From NCBI GenBank assembly GCA_045594105.1, contig JAZNXY010000109.1:1-24122 (forward strand): 24,122 bases of DNA, read 5' to 3'. This DNA is from URNF01 sp045594105 (GTDB lineage Bacteria; Bacillota; Clostridia; Oscillospirales; Acutalibacteraceae). Both the position numbers and the translations under genes were made by a program. The notes under the pieces are model-generated. The model did not search any database. It was given only the letters and a program-made list of their open reading frames with translations, and was not told where the DNA came from. Of this stretch, positions 1 to 7,979 are shown piece by piece; position 1 is the stretch's first letter; every line of letters begins with the position of its first letter.

Positions 1-15
1 CAGTTTTGTAGCCAA

Positions 16-102
16 AATATTTTTTCTGCTCTCGCAGTTGCCAAACCGCAGTAATACTGTATGTCTTATAAGGTTTGGCAACAAAGAGGCAGGGAAAATA
101 TT
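16..102. repeat. Imperfect inverted repeat in left intergenic region
   Basis: Arms 37-47 and 72-82 are perfectly complementary over 11 bp around a 24-nt loop. Outer segments 16-23 and 95-102 (AATATTTT/AAAATATT) and 26-29/89-92 (CTGC/GCAG) also pair, giving a long interrupted hairpin. It is AT-rich outside and lies between the unseen upstream gene and the pilus promoter. It could be a degenerate terminator, a small miniature-element remnant or a regulatory structure; no target-site duplication is evident. No gene is seen in 1-351. Confidence 0.5.
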
Positions 103-204
103 GGTGAAAAACCGATTTCTCGCTATGTGAACGCTCCGAAAGAAGTGCCTTTTTTTATTTGCTCTAGGTGGTTTATACACTCTTTTGGCTAATACTTTCC
201 AAAG

Positions 205-222
205 TTATGTGAGGTCACATAA
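205..222. promoter_or_regulatory. 18-bp palindromic operator candidate
   Basis: TTATGTGA-GG-TCACATAA is a perfect 8-2-8 palindrome ending 38 bp before the -35 box of the pilus operon promoter. This is the geometry expected for a dimeric regulator acting upstream of a promoter. The half-site TGTGA/TCACA resembles CRP-type half-sites, but the spacer is 2 rather than 6 bp, so CRP is not claimed. The regulator is unknown. Confidence 0.5.
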
Positions 223-260
223 AAAATGTACGAAAAAATGCGTTTTCCGCTGCCACCCCC

Positions 261-289
261 TTGCATTTCTGATCACAGTGGCATATAAT
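261..289 (+). promoter_or_regulatory. Sigma-A-type promoter of the pilus operon
   Basis: TTGCAT (261-266) and a perfect TATAAT (284-289) are separated by 17 bp, about 60 bp before the first pilus gene. The leader ends in a strong AGGAGG ribosome site (337-342) before the ATG at 352. This is the only good promoter seen before the six pilus genes. Confidence 0.75.
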
Positions 290-351
290 GCTATATTATC
301 ACTATAATAGATTCTTTATACCCTAAATTAGGGAGAGGAGGGAGCACACCG

Positions 352-891
352 ATGGCGAAGCATTTCAAAAAGCCTGAAAAGGTACAGTTGAAGCCCCAAA
401 AGCAAGAGACGCGGCAGGTGTTACAGCATGTGTGGAAATGGGTTGTGGCAGCGGTACTGTTGGCGGTACTCCTTCTGAATGTATTTACGCATTTGTTTCA
501 GGTTGTACGGTATAACGGCACCGGTATGGAGCCGGGCCTTTCGGGTGGACAAACCCTGGTGATTCAAAAAATAAAAAAGGTGGAGCCGGGAGATGTCATT
601 GCCTTTTACTATAACAATCAGATTTTGGTACGTCGGGTGATTTGTATGGGCGGCGAACAGCTGGAGATGGACGAAAACGGCACAATCAGCGTTGGCGGCA
701 AGCTGCTGCAAGAACCCTATTTGAAAAACAAGACGCTCGGACAATGTAACATAACATTCCCGTATTTCGTACCTGTGGGAACGGTGTTTGTAATGGGGGA
801 TAACCGCTTGGAAGCGATGGATAGCCGATTGAAAGAGATCGGCACGGTACCCGAAGACCGTATCATCGGCAAAGTAATCATCAACGTATAA
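352..891 (+). CDS. Signal peptidase I-like protein lacking catalytic Ser/Lys (SipA-like pilus factor)
   Basis: The 179-aa protein has a basic N-terminus, one membrane segment (about 30-52) and an outward S26 peptidase-like domain. Family landmarks are recognisable: the box around residues 55-61 (NGTGMEP), the box at 92-101 (LVRRV then GG) and MGDNR at 148-152 followed by DSR at 157-159. In active type I signal peptidases the first box contains the nucleophile Ser and the second the general-base Lys. Here they read Gly58 and Arg94, so peptidase activity is not expected. Catalytically degenerate signal-peptidase homologues (SipA/LepA) are known from streptococcal pilus islands, where they are needed for pilus assembly. 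Being first in a pilin/sortase operon, this one probably plays a similar chaperone-like role. The start is supported by AGGAGG 9 nt upstream. Confidence 0.85.
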   Translation: MAKHFKKPEKVQLKPQKQETRQVLQHVWKWVVAAVLLAVLLLNVFTHLFQVVRYNGTGMEPGLSGGQTLVIQKIKKVEPGDVIAFYYNNQILVRRVICMGGEQLEMDENGTISVGGKLLQEPYLKNKTLGQCNITFPYFVPVGTVFVMGDNRLEAMDSRLKEIGTVPEDRIIGKVIINV

Positions 892-934
892 GACGCAACC
901 AACCATTTTTGACTGAAGGAAAGAGGCGAGTAGA

Positions 935-3900
935 ATGGCGTGGGGGAAGGTTAAACGCCTATTCTACAAGTTAATATTGACAGCACTGCTTTTGGTGTTG
1001 ACGGTAGTGACCGTAGCGGGGCTTACCGCAGAGAGTGCACTTGCAATGGAACAGCAGGTGCGATGCGGTTTGACAGAGCATACCCATACCGATGAATGCT
1101 ATCTCGACGGTATACTGTTGTGTCAGCAGAAGGCACACCTGCATACAGAAAACTGCTATCTTGTGCTGCTGGAGGACAACGACGTCAATGCCTTGATGCA
1201 GACGGTCGAGCAGAGTGACAGTAAGAGTCTGGAGGGTGTTCTGGATTCCGCTATGGGACAGGCACTGGTTCTGAATGAGGATCTGGCGGCCGCACCGTCA
1301 CCTCTGATCTTGACATCCCAGGAAATCAGCACGCTGAACGAAACCATTGTGGATAACGGTATCGAGCCGGCGGTGGTGCTGAATGAAAATCTGGGTACGG
1401 ATACGTATCTGAACTATTCGCCGGATATTTCCACCTTTGCGGTGGGGGACAGCGCCAGCACGGCAAGCCGTGCGGTAAACTTCTACATTATGCTGGATGG
1501 CAAGATCACACTCATCGGCTCGGATACGCTGACCAATGCCAATCCCGATTATTATACATACGCCAAAACGGTTGCGATGTATAACGGTGTGGTAGAAACC
1601 AATCTTGCGACCAACAACATCAACAGCACCTATTATTTCCGCTATAACCAAAGCGGTACGATGGATACCGTTTCAAACTTTATCAGTAATGCTACGTATT
1701 CTTCGAGCAACGTTTGCTTTGGTAACAGCAACAATGCTCGCTATACCATTCTGTGTACCCGCAGCGGCAACTTCTGGAATCCGACCTATGCGGCGGTGAA
1801 CTTCTACACCGTGACGTTGGATTACACCAACAGCGGTACGACAACACCTAAACAGACGGTATATGTGCAGGCGGGCTTAAGCTCCGGACTGACGTTGTCA
1901 CAAGAGTTTTTATGGTACGATGCGAACGGCACACCTGTAACGCAGATGCCGTCTGCCATTACCCAAACCACGACACTGTATGCCCACCCCAAGAGCTTTA
2001 CCGTCAACTTTGAGGATGCCGACGGCAACCAGCTGGCACAAGCACAGGACGGATTGCCGGAGGACGGTACGTTGACAGTAACCTTGCCGATTGTGAAAGG
2101 GAAGGAAACGTGGTATTGGGTCGATAAAAAAACCGACGGCACGGTATATTACCGTGGTGGAGAGACGGTACAGGTTACCGGCAGCACCGTTTTTGTGGCT
2201 GTACCGGACACCTACACCATCACCTTTGTTTACGAAGACAGCCGTGTTATCAGCAAAACCGTGGGATACCGGGAGCACTTCACCTTTGATATCCTGCAGG
2301 ACGGCTGGATGTGGGCGGATAAGGACGGCAAGCGGTATATGTCAGGCGAGACCTCGCCTCCTGTTACGGCAAATGCGACCTACACGGCGACATCACGTGT
2401 GGTAAATGTTCATTACAATGTTAACTTCCCCTCCGGTGCAGTAAATGCAGTGGATGCTGTGCCTACCATTCACGGCACAACCTCTGCAACGGCAACCGAT
2501 ATTGCGTTAGGCGGCAAGAATCTGACAATACGTGACCTGACATCCCGCACTGCTCGTCGGGAAATCAGCAGTTCCAACAAGGAAAGTGTTACGTATTATT
2601 TCAAAGGGTGGAAGGTGGAAAACACCGACGTTCTGCTGCTGCCGGATGCGTCGGTTAGCTGGAGTGACCTGGTAAATTATATCGCCGCGGACGGGCAGAT
2701 TCACCTGCAAGGTGTATGGGAAGAAGGCGGTCGCTACAACAGCGTATCCTTCTTCGTGCGATTTGACTCGGTGGCGGTAGATACCGACGGTAATATTACC
2801 AGCCAGCCATCAGAAAACTATACCCCTGAGGTATTTAACACCCATGTGGGCGGTGTAGATTCTTCTTTGTCAGACGCAGAGATAAGAGAAACACTGTGGA
2901 TTGCCGACACCACGTCGGATAACTCTTACGGTGCTGACCAGGCCATTCGTTCTCTGTACGGAGAGAGGGCAGAAGGTGTTTGGTTATACGACTTCCCCAA
3001 TGACGACTATGTTTTTGCATATTTGAAAGACTATCTTGCCAAAAACCCCAATAGGCAATTAACCTATGACGGACAAACCGTTATTCCCGAGCAATTGAAC
3101 CGTGATTACTATGCAATTCGCTGGTATGTATTCAAATTGGAGGGCGGTTCCTGGCACGTCGATGGCAAGGTGTATAAAAAAGAAGGCAGTGTCACGGTGG
3201 ACAAGGTGTTCGGCGGCGACGAAACGGTGTTACAGGCCGAGAAAGACGGCTTCTACATTTTGGCAGAAAACGGCACGATGGATGCAAACGGCAACTTTGT
3301 TGCCTACGACCCCTCCAATGCACATTTCAAGGAATATTTGCTGGTGGTCAACCAAAACGGTGCCAACGCCTTGAAAAACAGGTATCCTGCCGCACAGATT
3401 CTTATCTTTGACACCGAAACGGATAGGGATCACCATTATCAGTGGGTAATTGACGGTGTGGAGTTGAATGAATACTGGCATATCGAGGAGTTTCCCACAG
3501 AAGTCCCCGGCTATAGCTGCTACGCCGAATACACGGTATATGACACCGACGGTATGCACACGGCGGTTGCCGAATACGGCACACGGGCACATGTTATCGG
3601 TAAAACCTTCGCCTTGGATGAGGACCCTGACCAGGGTCTTATGGCAGAGTTTTATAACTACTATTACCCGATAGAAACCATCATTATCAAAAAAGAAGAC
3701 GGCAAGACGGGTAAACCCATCGGTGGTGCAGCATTTGAGCTGTGGCAGAACGGCAACCGTCTCAGCTTTAACCACAACGAAGCGACGGGGCAATATGAAC
3801 GTGATGAAAGCGGCGACGGTGCTTTCACTCAGATTGTTACCAGTGCTGACGGCTTCTCGGTGATTTCAACCACGGGTTTCAGCTACGATTACGGAGACGT

Positions 3901-4945
3901 GGTGGTCAAGGAGGTCTTGCCGCCGTCGGGCTACGACCCTGCACCGCATATTACGGTGGGTAAAAACGGCAACGGAGACATCGTGGTTAAGGATGTTGCC
4001 GGCAAACCGCCGGATGAATGGGCTGCCATAGCTGAGGTGCCAAGCGCAGATACGCTGGTCGTTAAAGACTATGCGGCAGAGCATATCAGTGTCACGGTAG
4101 AAAAGGTTTGGAATACCAATAACCCTGCCGATAGCGTGGGGGTTGTGCTGCAAGCAAACGGACAACACGCAGCGGCACTGTTCCCCGGTATGACCAATGT
4201 ACAGGTCACCTTGAATGCGGGCAGTGTATGGCGGCATACATGGACCGACCTGCCACGGTATGCCAACGGACAACTGGTCACCTGGGGTGTCAAAGAAATC
4301 GTTATCGGTGGCAAACCCACCCTTGCAGACGGCGTCACCTTCGCCAACTGGACAGTGACCTATTCACCCGGTGTTGGTGCTGATGCGGACGGTGACGGTG
4401 ATATTGATAACTGGAAATTCATCGTAACCAATGCACAAAAACGTTTACAGATGATTTTGACAAAGGTAGGCACCGACGGCAAGATTCTGCCCGGCAGTGT
4501 GTTTGTCTTGGAACAGGTAGAGAAGGCGGACGGTGTATGGCAACAGGTAGGCGGCACCGCCACCAATACACAGACAACCGACGCCAACGGTATGCTTACC
4601 TTCGATAACCTGACCGCAGATGTCTATTACAGGTTGACCGAGATACAGGCAAGTGACGGCTACTATGTCAGCTTGCCACCGACCCTCCTGACAATGGATA
4701 GTGACGGCAATATCAAACGCGTGCTGGATGATGGCACGTTAGCACAATTGTATGACCCTGTGATTGAGGCGACAGGCCCCTTTAACATCCGGGTCACCAA
4801 TCTGCAGATGACGGTGCTGCCCGAAACCGGCGGCAGCGGCACACATGTGTATATGCAGAGCGGTATTTTACTGATGATACTGTCGGTAACCGCACTGCTC
4901 TTATACAGAAATAAACGCAGAAAGGAGGGAACGGATACCTCCTGA
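935..4945 (+). CDS. Large LPETG cell-wall-anchored adhesin / ancillary (tip) pilin with SpaA/Cna_B domains
   Basis: The 1336-aa surface protein has a signal peptide (about 1-37, cleavage near SALA). Directly after it come two copies of a C-x4-H-x-H-x3-C motif (Cys44/His49/His51/Cys55 and Cys63/His68/His70/Cys74). A long middle part contains InlB-B-like beta repeats (roughly 290-490). The C-terminal third holds a SpaA/Cna_B-type domain (about 915-1045), a Cna_B domain (about 1051-1168) with an Asp-rich DADGDGDIDN loop near 1150, and a SpaA-like domain (about 1171-1285). It ends with LPETG (1295-1299), a hydrophobic segment and a basic tail, the complete sorting signal. Size, position before the backbone pilin and domain plan fit a pilus-tip adhesin joined by the class C sortase downstream. 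The ligand is unknown. A purine-rich ribosome site (AAGGAAAGAGG) precedes the ATG. Confidence 0.85.
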   Translation: MAWGKVKRLFYKLILTALLLVLTVVTVAGLTAESALAMEQQVRCGLTEHTHTDECYLDGILLCQQKAHLHTENCYLVLLEDNDVNALMQTVEQSDSKSLEGVLDSAMGQALVLNEDLAAAPSPLILTSQEISTLNETIVDNGIEPAVVLNENLGTDTYLNYSPDISTFAVGDSASTASRAVNFYIMLDGKITLIGSDTLTNANPDYYTYAKTVAMYNGVVETNLATNNINSTYYFRYNQSGTMDTVSNFISNATYSSSNVCFGNSNNARYTILCTRSGNFWNPTYAAVNFYTVTLDYTNSGTTTPKQTVYVQAGLSSGLTLSQEFLWYDANGTPVTQMPSAITQTTTLYAHPKSFTVNFEDADGNQLAQAQDGLPEDGTLTVTLPIVKGKETWYWVDKKTDGTVYYRGGETVQVTGSTVFVAVPDTYTITFVYEDSRVISKTVGYREHFTFDILQDGWMWADKDGKRYMSGETSPPVTANATYTATSRVVNVHYNVNFPSGAVNAVDAVPTIHGTTSATATDIALGGKNLTIRDLTSRTARREISSSNKESVTYYFKGWKVENTDVLLLPDASVSWSDLVNYIAADGQIHLQGVWEEGGRYNSVSFFVRFDSVAVDTDGNITSQPSENYTPEVFNTHVGGVDSSLSDAEIRETLWIADTTSDNSYGADQAIRSLYGERAEGVWLYDFPNDDYVFAYLKDYLAKNPNRQLTYDGQTVIPEQLNRDYYAIRWYVFKLEGGSWHVDGKVYKKEGSVTVDKVFGGDETVLQAEKDGFYILAENGTMDANGNFVAYDPSNAHFKEYLLVVNQNGANALKNRYPAAQILIFDTETDRDHHYQWVIDGVELNEYWHIEEFPTEVPGYSCYAEYTVYDTDGMHTAVAEYGTRAHVIGKTFALDEDPDQGLMAEFYNYYYPIETIIIKKEDGKTGKPIGGAAFELWQNGNRLSFNHNEATGQYERDESGDGAFTQIVTSADGFSVISTTGFSYDYGDVVVKEVLPPSGYDPAPHITVGKNGNGDIVVKDVAGKPPDEWAAIAEVPSADTLVVKDYAAEHISVTVEKVWNTNNPADSVGVVLQANGQHAAALFPGMTNVQVTLNAGSVWRHTWTDLPRYANGQLVTWGVKEIVIGGKPTLADGVTFANWTVTYSPGVGADADGDGDIDNWKFIVTNAQKRLQMILTKVGTDGKILPGSVFVLEQVEKADGVWQQVGGTATNTQTTDANGMLTFDNLTADVYYRLTEIQASDGYYVSLPPTLLTMDSDGNIKRVLDDGTLAQLYDPVIEATGPFNIRVTNLQMTVLPETGGSGTHVYMQSGILLMILSVTALLLYRNKRRKEGTDTS

Positions 4946-4998
4946 TGCGTACGGAATTTACAGTTAACAAAAAAACAAAAAAAGAAAGGAAGAAACTT

Positions 4999-6444
4999 AT
5001 GAAACTCACAAAGAAAATCGCATCCCTCGCATTCGCACTGATTCTGGTTTTGGCATTGGCAGTTCCGACCTTTGCCGCGACCGAAGGTGGCTCTATCACC
5101 GTTACCGGTGCAACTTCCACCACCCCCACCGTATATACCGTTTACAAAATGCTGACGGTAGACGACGGTAACACCGCCGACGAAAACAAATACACCGTCG
5201 ACGACAACTGGAAACCCTTTGTTACCCACCAAGATATGACCGATTACTTCGTCGTAAAAGAAACGGCGGAAGGCACCTATGTTGTGTGGGCGAAAAACAC
5301 CACCTCTACCGCTGACGCCGCTGCTATTGCGGAATTGGCAAGAAAGTATGTTACCGCGAAAGCGGACGTAGCTGCTGCTACCAAAGTTGGTGAAGTGACC
5401 GTCAACGGCGCTACCTTAAACATCGATGAAAACGGCTACTATCTGTTGGTTCCCGACAACGATACCGCCAGCGGCGTAATCGTTGTGAAAAACGGCAGGT
5501 CTGTGGAAATTACCGAGAAATCCGTAGCACCCGGCATGCCTACCATTGAGAAACTCGTTTACGAAGATTCCATTCAGGGCTATAGCACCGCTAATACGGT
5601 TGAAATCGGTGGTGTTGTCAGCTACAAAGTGACCATCAATGCAGGTGAAGGTGCTTCCGAGTATGTTCTCCACGATCATATGGATGAGCATATCAAGTTC
5701 AATTCGGATCCCAATTCCATCAAAGTCACCCGTGGCGGTAACGCAGTACTGCCTTCCGAGTATACCCTTGTCACCGAAAATCTCGGAGACGATTGCACCT
5801 TCCATATTGTATTTGACAAGGAATGGTGTAAAGGTCTGAACAAGGGCGCTGTTATTGTTGTTACCTACGAAGGTGTGCTGCTTGGCGAAGAACAAGCCGG
5901 CGTGTGGGGCGAAGTGGAAACCAATACAGACCACGGAAATACCGCTTGGCTGACCCACACCAGTGCCAATGTTAAGACCGATGAAACCTCTGTTGCTACC
6001 CGTACCTTCGAAATCAATGTTTTGAAGCACGACCAGAATGACCGTCCCCTGAAAGGCGCCGGCTTCGTGCTTCGTGACAATGAGAACAACTACTACAAAT
6101 ATGAAAACGGCAAAGTATCCTGGGTGACCGACATCGAACAGGCAACTGAATACTTCTCGGATGAAAACGGTAAGCTCCGCTTCTACGGTGTGGATGCTGA
6201 GATTTTCCAGCTGGTGGAAAAAACCGTTCCCGGTGGTTACACGGGCGTGGAAATGACGCAGGTCAACACAAAGAACGGCAACGTCAACGACGGCGACTTG
6301 ATTGTTAAGAACACTTTGGGTCAGAAGCTGCCCGAAACCGGTGGCATCGGTACTACCGTGTTCTATGTCGGCGGTGCAGTTCTGGTAGTGTGTGCACTGG
6401 TTGTTTTGGTTGTCATCAAACGCAAAGACGGCAAAGCGGAATAA
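4999..6444 (+). CDS. Major (backbone) pilin, LPETG, isopeptide-forming D2 domain
   Basis: The protein of 481 aa has a classic signal peptide (1-26, cleaved after PTFA). An N-terminal D1 domain (about 30-175) leads into a fimbrial D2 isopeptide-type domain (about 180-330, beginning MPTIEKLVYED). A SpaA/Cna_B domain (about 336-438) contains an E-box-like LVEKTVPGGY (405-414, Glu407). The sorting signal is LPETG at 444-448 followed by a membrane segment and KRK tail. The canonical YPKN pilin motif is absent; Lys174 in ITEKS, just before the D2 domain, sits where the polymerising Lys normally lies (inference). An upstream in-frame ATG at 4945 overlaps the adhesin stop. The ATG at 4999 was chosen because it has GAAAGGA 8 nt upstream and gives a proper signal peptide. 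The class C sortase downstream should polymerise this subunit. Confidence 0.9.
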   Translation: MKLTKKIASLAFALILVLALAVPTFAATEGGSITVTGATSTTPTVYTVYKMLTVDDGNTADENKYTVDDNWKPFVTHQDMTDYFVVKETAEGTYVVWAKNTTSTADAAAIAELARKYVTAKADVAAATKVGEVTVNGATLNIDENGYYLLVPDNDTASGVIVVKNGRSVEITEKSVAPGMPTIEKLVYEDSIQGYSTANTVEIGGVVSYKVTINAGEGASEYVLHDHMDEHIKFNSDPNSIKVTRGGNAVLPSEYTLVTENLGDDCTFHIVFDKEWCKGLNKGAVIVVTYEGVLLGEEQAGVWGEVETNTDHGNTAWLTHTSANVKTDETSVATRTFEINVLKHDQNDRPLKGAGFVLRDNENNYYKYENGKVSWVTDIEQATEYFSDENGKLRFYGVDAEIFQLVEKTVPGGYTGVEMTQVNTKNGNVNDGDLIVKNTLGQKLPETGGIGTTVFYVGGAVLVVCALVVLVVIKRKDGKAE

Positions 6445-6465
6445 TCTGTCTTAAGTAATTACTTG

Positions 6466-6493
6466 CCCCGACCCGATGTCAATCGGGTCGGGG
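6466..6493 (+). promoter_or_regulatory. Intercistronic hairpin after the backbone pilin, no T-tract
   Basis: A perfect 12-bp GC-rich stem (6466-6477 with 6482-6493) closes a GTCA tetraloop. It is followed by GTTACCCC rather than a T-run, so it is unlikely to be an efficient intrinsic terminator. Lying between the major pilin and its sortase, it may stabilise the pilin message or partly limit downstream expression. Confidence 0.7.
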
Positions 6494-6535
6494 GTTACCC
6501 CGTAAACAATCCAACAGAAAGGAGAGTCTTGCCGG

Positions 6536-7390
6536 ATGAAGAATAAGCTGTTTTATACCGTTCTTGTGGTGATTTTTTTGGCAGGATTGTCCTTACTGTT
6601 GTATCCCACCCTCAGTAACGCCTATAATGCCTGGCTGCAATCTAAAGCCATTGCGGAATACACGCAGCAGACAGATGAGATGGATAAGCAGAAATATGAG
6701 CAGGAAATGCAAAAGGCACAGGCATTCAATGCGGCACTTTTAGAAAGAAAAGACCCGTTTTCACTGTCCGAAACGTTGTTGCAGCAGTATAACAACACGT
6801 TGGCGGTGACTGACAAGGATATTATGGCGTATGTGCAGATTCCTGCAGTGGATACGATGCTGCCGATTGCTCACGGTACCTCGGATGACGTACTTAAGGA
6901 TAAGATCGGCCATTTGGAGTGGAGTTCTTTGCCGGTAGGCGGAGAAAACACCCACTGTGTGATTTCGGGACACCGTGGATTGCCTTCTGCGGAGCTGTTC
7001 ACCAATATCGATCATCTGGAATTAGGGGATAAGTTTTATATCCACGTGTTGGGGCAGGCACTGGAGTATCAGGTTTGTCACATTGCGGTGGTAGAACCGG
7101 ATGATCGGCGGCTGTTACGCATTGAAGAGGGACAGGATCTGGTCACGTTAGTGACCTGTACGCCTTACGGTATTAACTCGCACCGCCTTTTGATACGTGG
7201 TATTCGTGTCGGGACACAGCAAACCATACTTTCCGCCGATATGCCGATTAAGAACGAGATTACCGCTGTTGATGTGTTGGTGCTGGTGGCTGTTATTCTG
7301 GTAATTGTGGCGATTGTCGCTTTTGTTTTGGTGCTGTTTGGCAACAAACGAAAGAAAGGGGGACGGCATTATGAAAAGACGGATATGTAA
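6536..7390 (+). CDS. srtC: Class C (pilin-polymerising) sortase
   Basis: The 284-aa membrane protein has an N-terminal transmembrane segment (about 5-25), a coiled-coil-like charged region (40-70), the sortase beta-barrel and a C-terminal membrane segment (about 244-270), which is the class C layout. The DPF lid motif at 73-75 is the active-site lid of pilin sortases. Catalytic residues are His146 (SGHRG), Cys208 (LVTCTPYG) and Arg217 (SHRLLIRG). It cleaves LPXTG between Thr and Gly and joins pilin subunits through lysine isopeptide bonds on the outer membrane face. AAAGGAG upstream supports the start. Its 3' end overlaps the next gene by 20 nt, implying translational coupling. Confidence 0.93.
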   Translation: MKNKLFYTVLVVIFLAGLSLLLYPTLSNAYNAWLQSKAIAEYTQQTDEMDKQKYEQEMQKAQAFNAALLERKDPFSLSETLLQQYNNTLAVTDKDIMAYVQIPAVDTMLPIAHGTSDDVLKDKIGHLEWSSLPVGGENTHCVISGHRGLPSAELFTNIDHLELGDKFYIHVLGQALEYQVCHIAVVEPDDRRLLRIEEGQDLVTLVTCTPYGINSHRLLIRGIRVGTQQTILSADMPIKNEITAVDVLVLVAVILVIVAIVAFVLVLFGNKRKKGGRHYEKTDM

Positions 7391-7979
7391 TTTGCTGCTG
7401 ACAGCGGTGTTATGTTTGCTGCTTGCTGTTCCCGTGTGTGCGGCAGAGCAGGGGAGCTTGCTGCTAAAAGAGGTGGAACACCCCGCTGAAATATTTGTGG
7501 TGGCAGATGCACAGGGGATACCCACGGGTGCATTTGCGGATACTGTGGAAAAACTGACCCGGAACGATCTGACTCCTGCCGCTGCGAAAGTGTTTTATGA
7601 ACGTGTACAGTCGGCAAAACCGAGTGGTGTGACCGTTGCTGCCGACCAAAGCAAGAAGATATTCTTTTCCTCTCTGGAGGAAGGGTGGTATCTGGTGTGC
7701 AGTAAGGGCGAACAAGCAGAGTTTGCCCCCTTTTTGGTGGCAATACCCATGCGCATTAACAGTCAATCGGTGTATGCCGTTGAAGCGGAGCCGAAGGTGG
7801 ACAGCCCGGTAACACCGCCTACCTCTTCCAAGCCCTCAACGCCTGTAACCCCTGAGCCGAACATTCCGCAGACCGGTGTGATACAGTGGCCGAAATATGT
7901 GTTGCTGATTTTGGGCGCTGCGGCGATTGGTGTGGGTCTTGTGCAGGTGATTGCAGGACAGGAGAAGCGGTATGAATAA
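7371..7979 (+). CDS. Small IPQTG-anchored minor/basal pilin
   Basis: The 202-aa protein has a signal peptide (about 1-24, VCAA). A single pilin D1-like domain (25-140) contains the EEGWYLV and PFLVAIP strands also typical of FimA-type pilins. A Pro/Thr/Ser-rich wall-spanning linker (about 141-164) precedes IPQTG (165-169), a membrane segment and a short KR tail. The sorting motif differs from LPETG in the two larger pilins. Small size plus a proline-rich stalk suggests a basal subunit that anchors the fibre to peptidoglycan (inference). A GGGGG ribosome site lies 8 nt before the ATG at 7371. An in-frame ATG at 7305 lies deep inside the sortase gene and was rejected because it hides the signal peptide. 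Confidence 0.8.
   Translation: MKRRICNLLLTAVLCLLLAVPVCAAEQGSLLLKEVEHPAEIFVVADAQGIPTGAFADTVEKLTRNDLTPAAAKVFYERVQSAKPSGVTVAADQSKKIFFSSLEEGWYLVCSKGEQAEFAPFLVAIPMRINSQSVYAVEAEPKVDSPVTPPTSSKPSTPVTPEPNIPQTGVIQWPKYVLLILGAAAIGVGLVQVIAGQEKRYE

Noticed and set aside
37..82. Invertible (phase-variable) promoter flanked by inverted repeats
   Set aside because: The segment between the arms is only 24 nt, too short to carry a promoter, and no recombinase gene is nearby.
3230..3793. 187-codon open frame on the - strand inside the adhesin gene
   Set aside because: It is antisense to a coherent SpaA-domain region and shows no motif or ribosome site.
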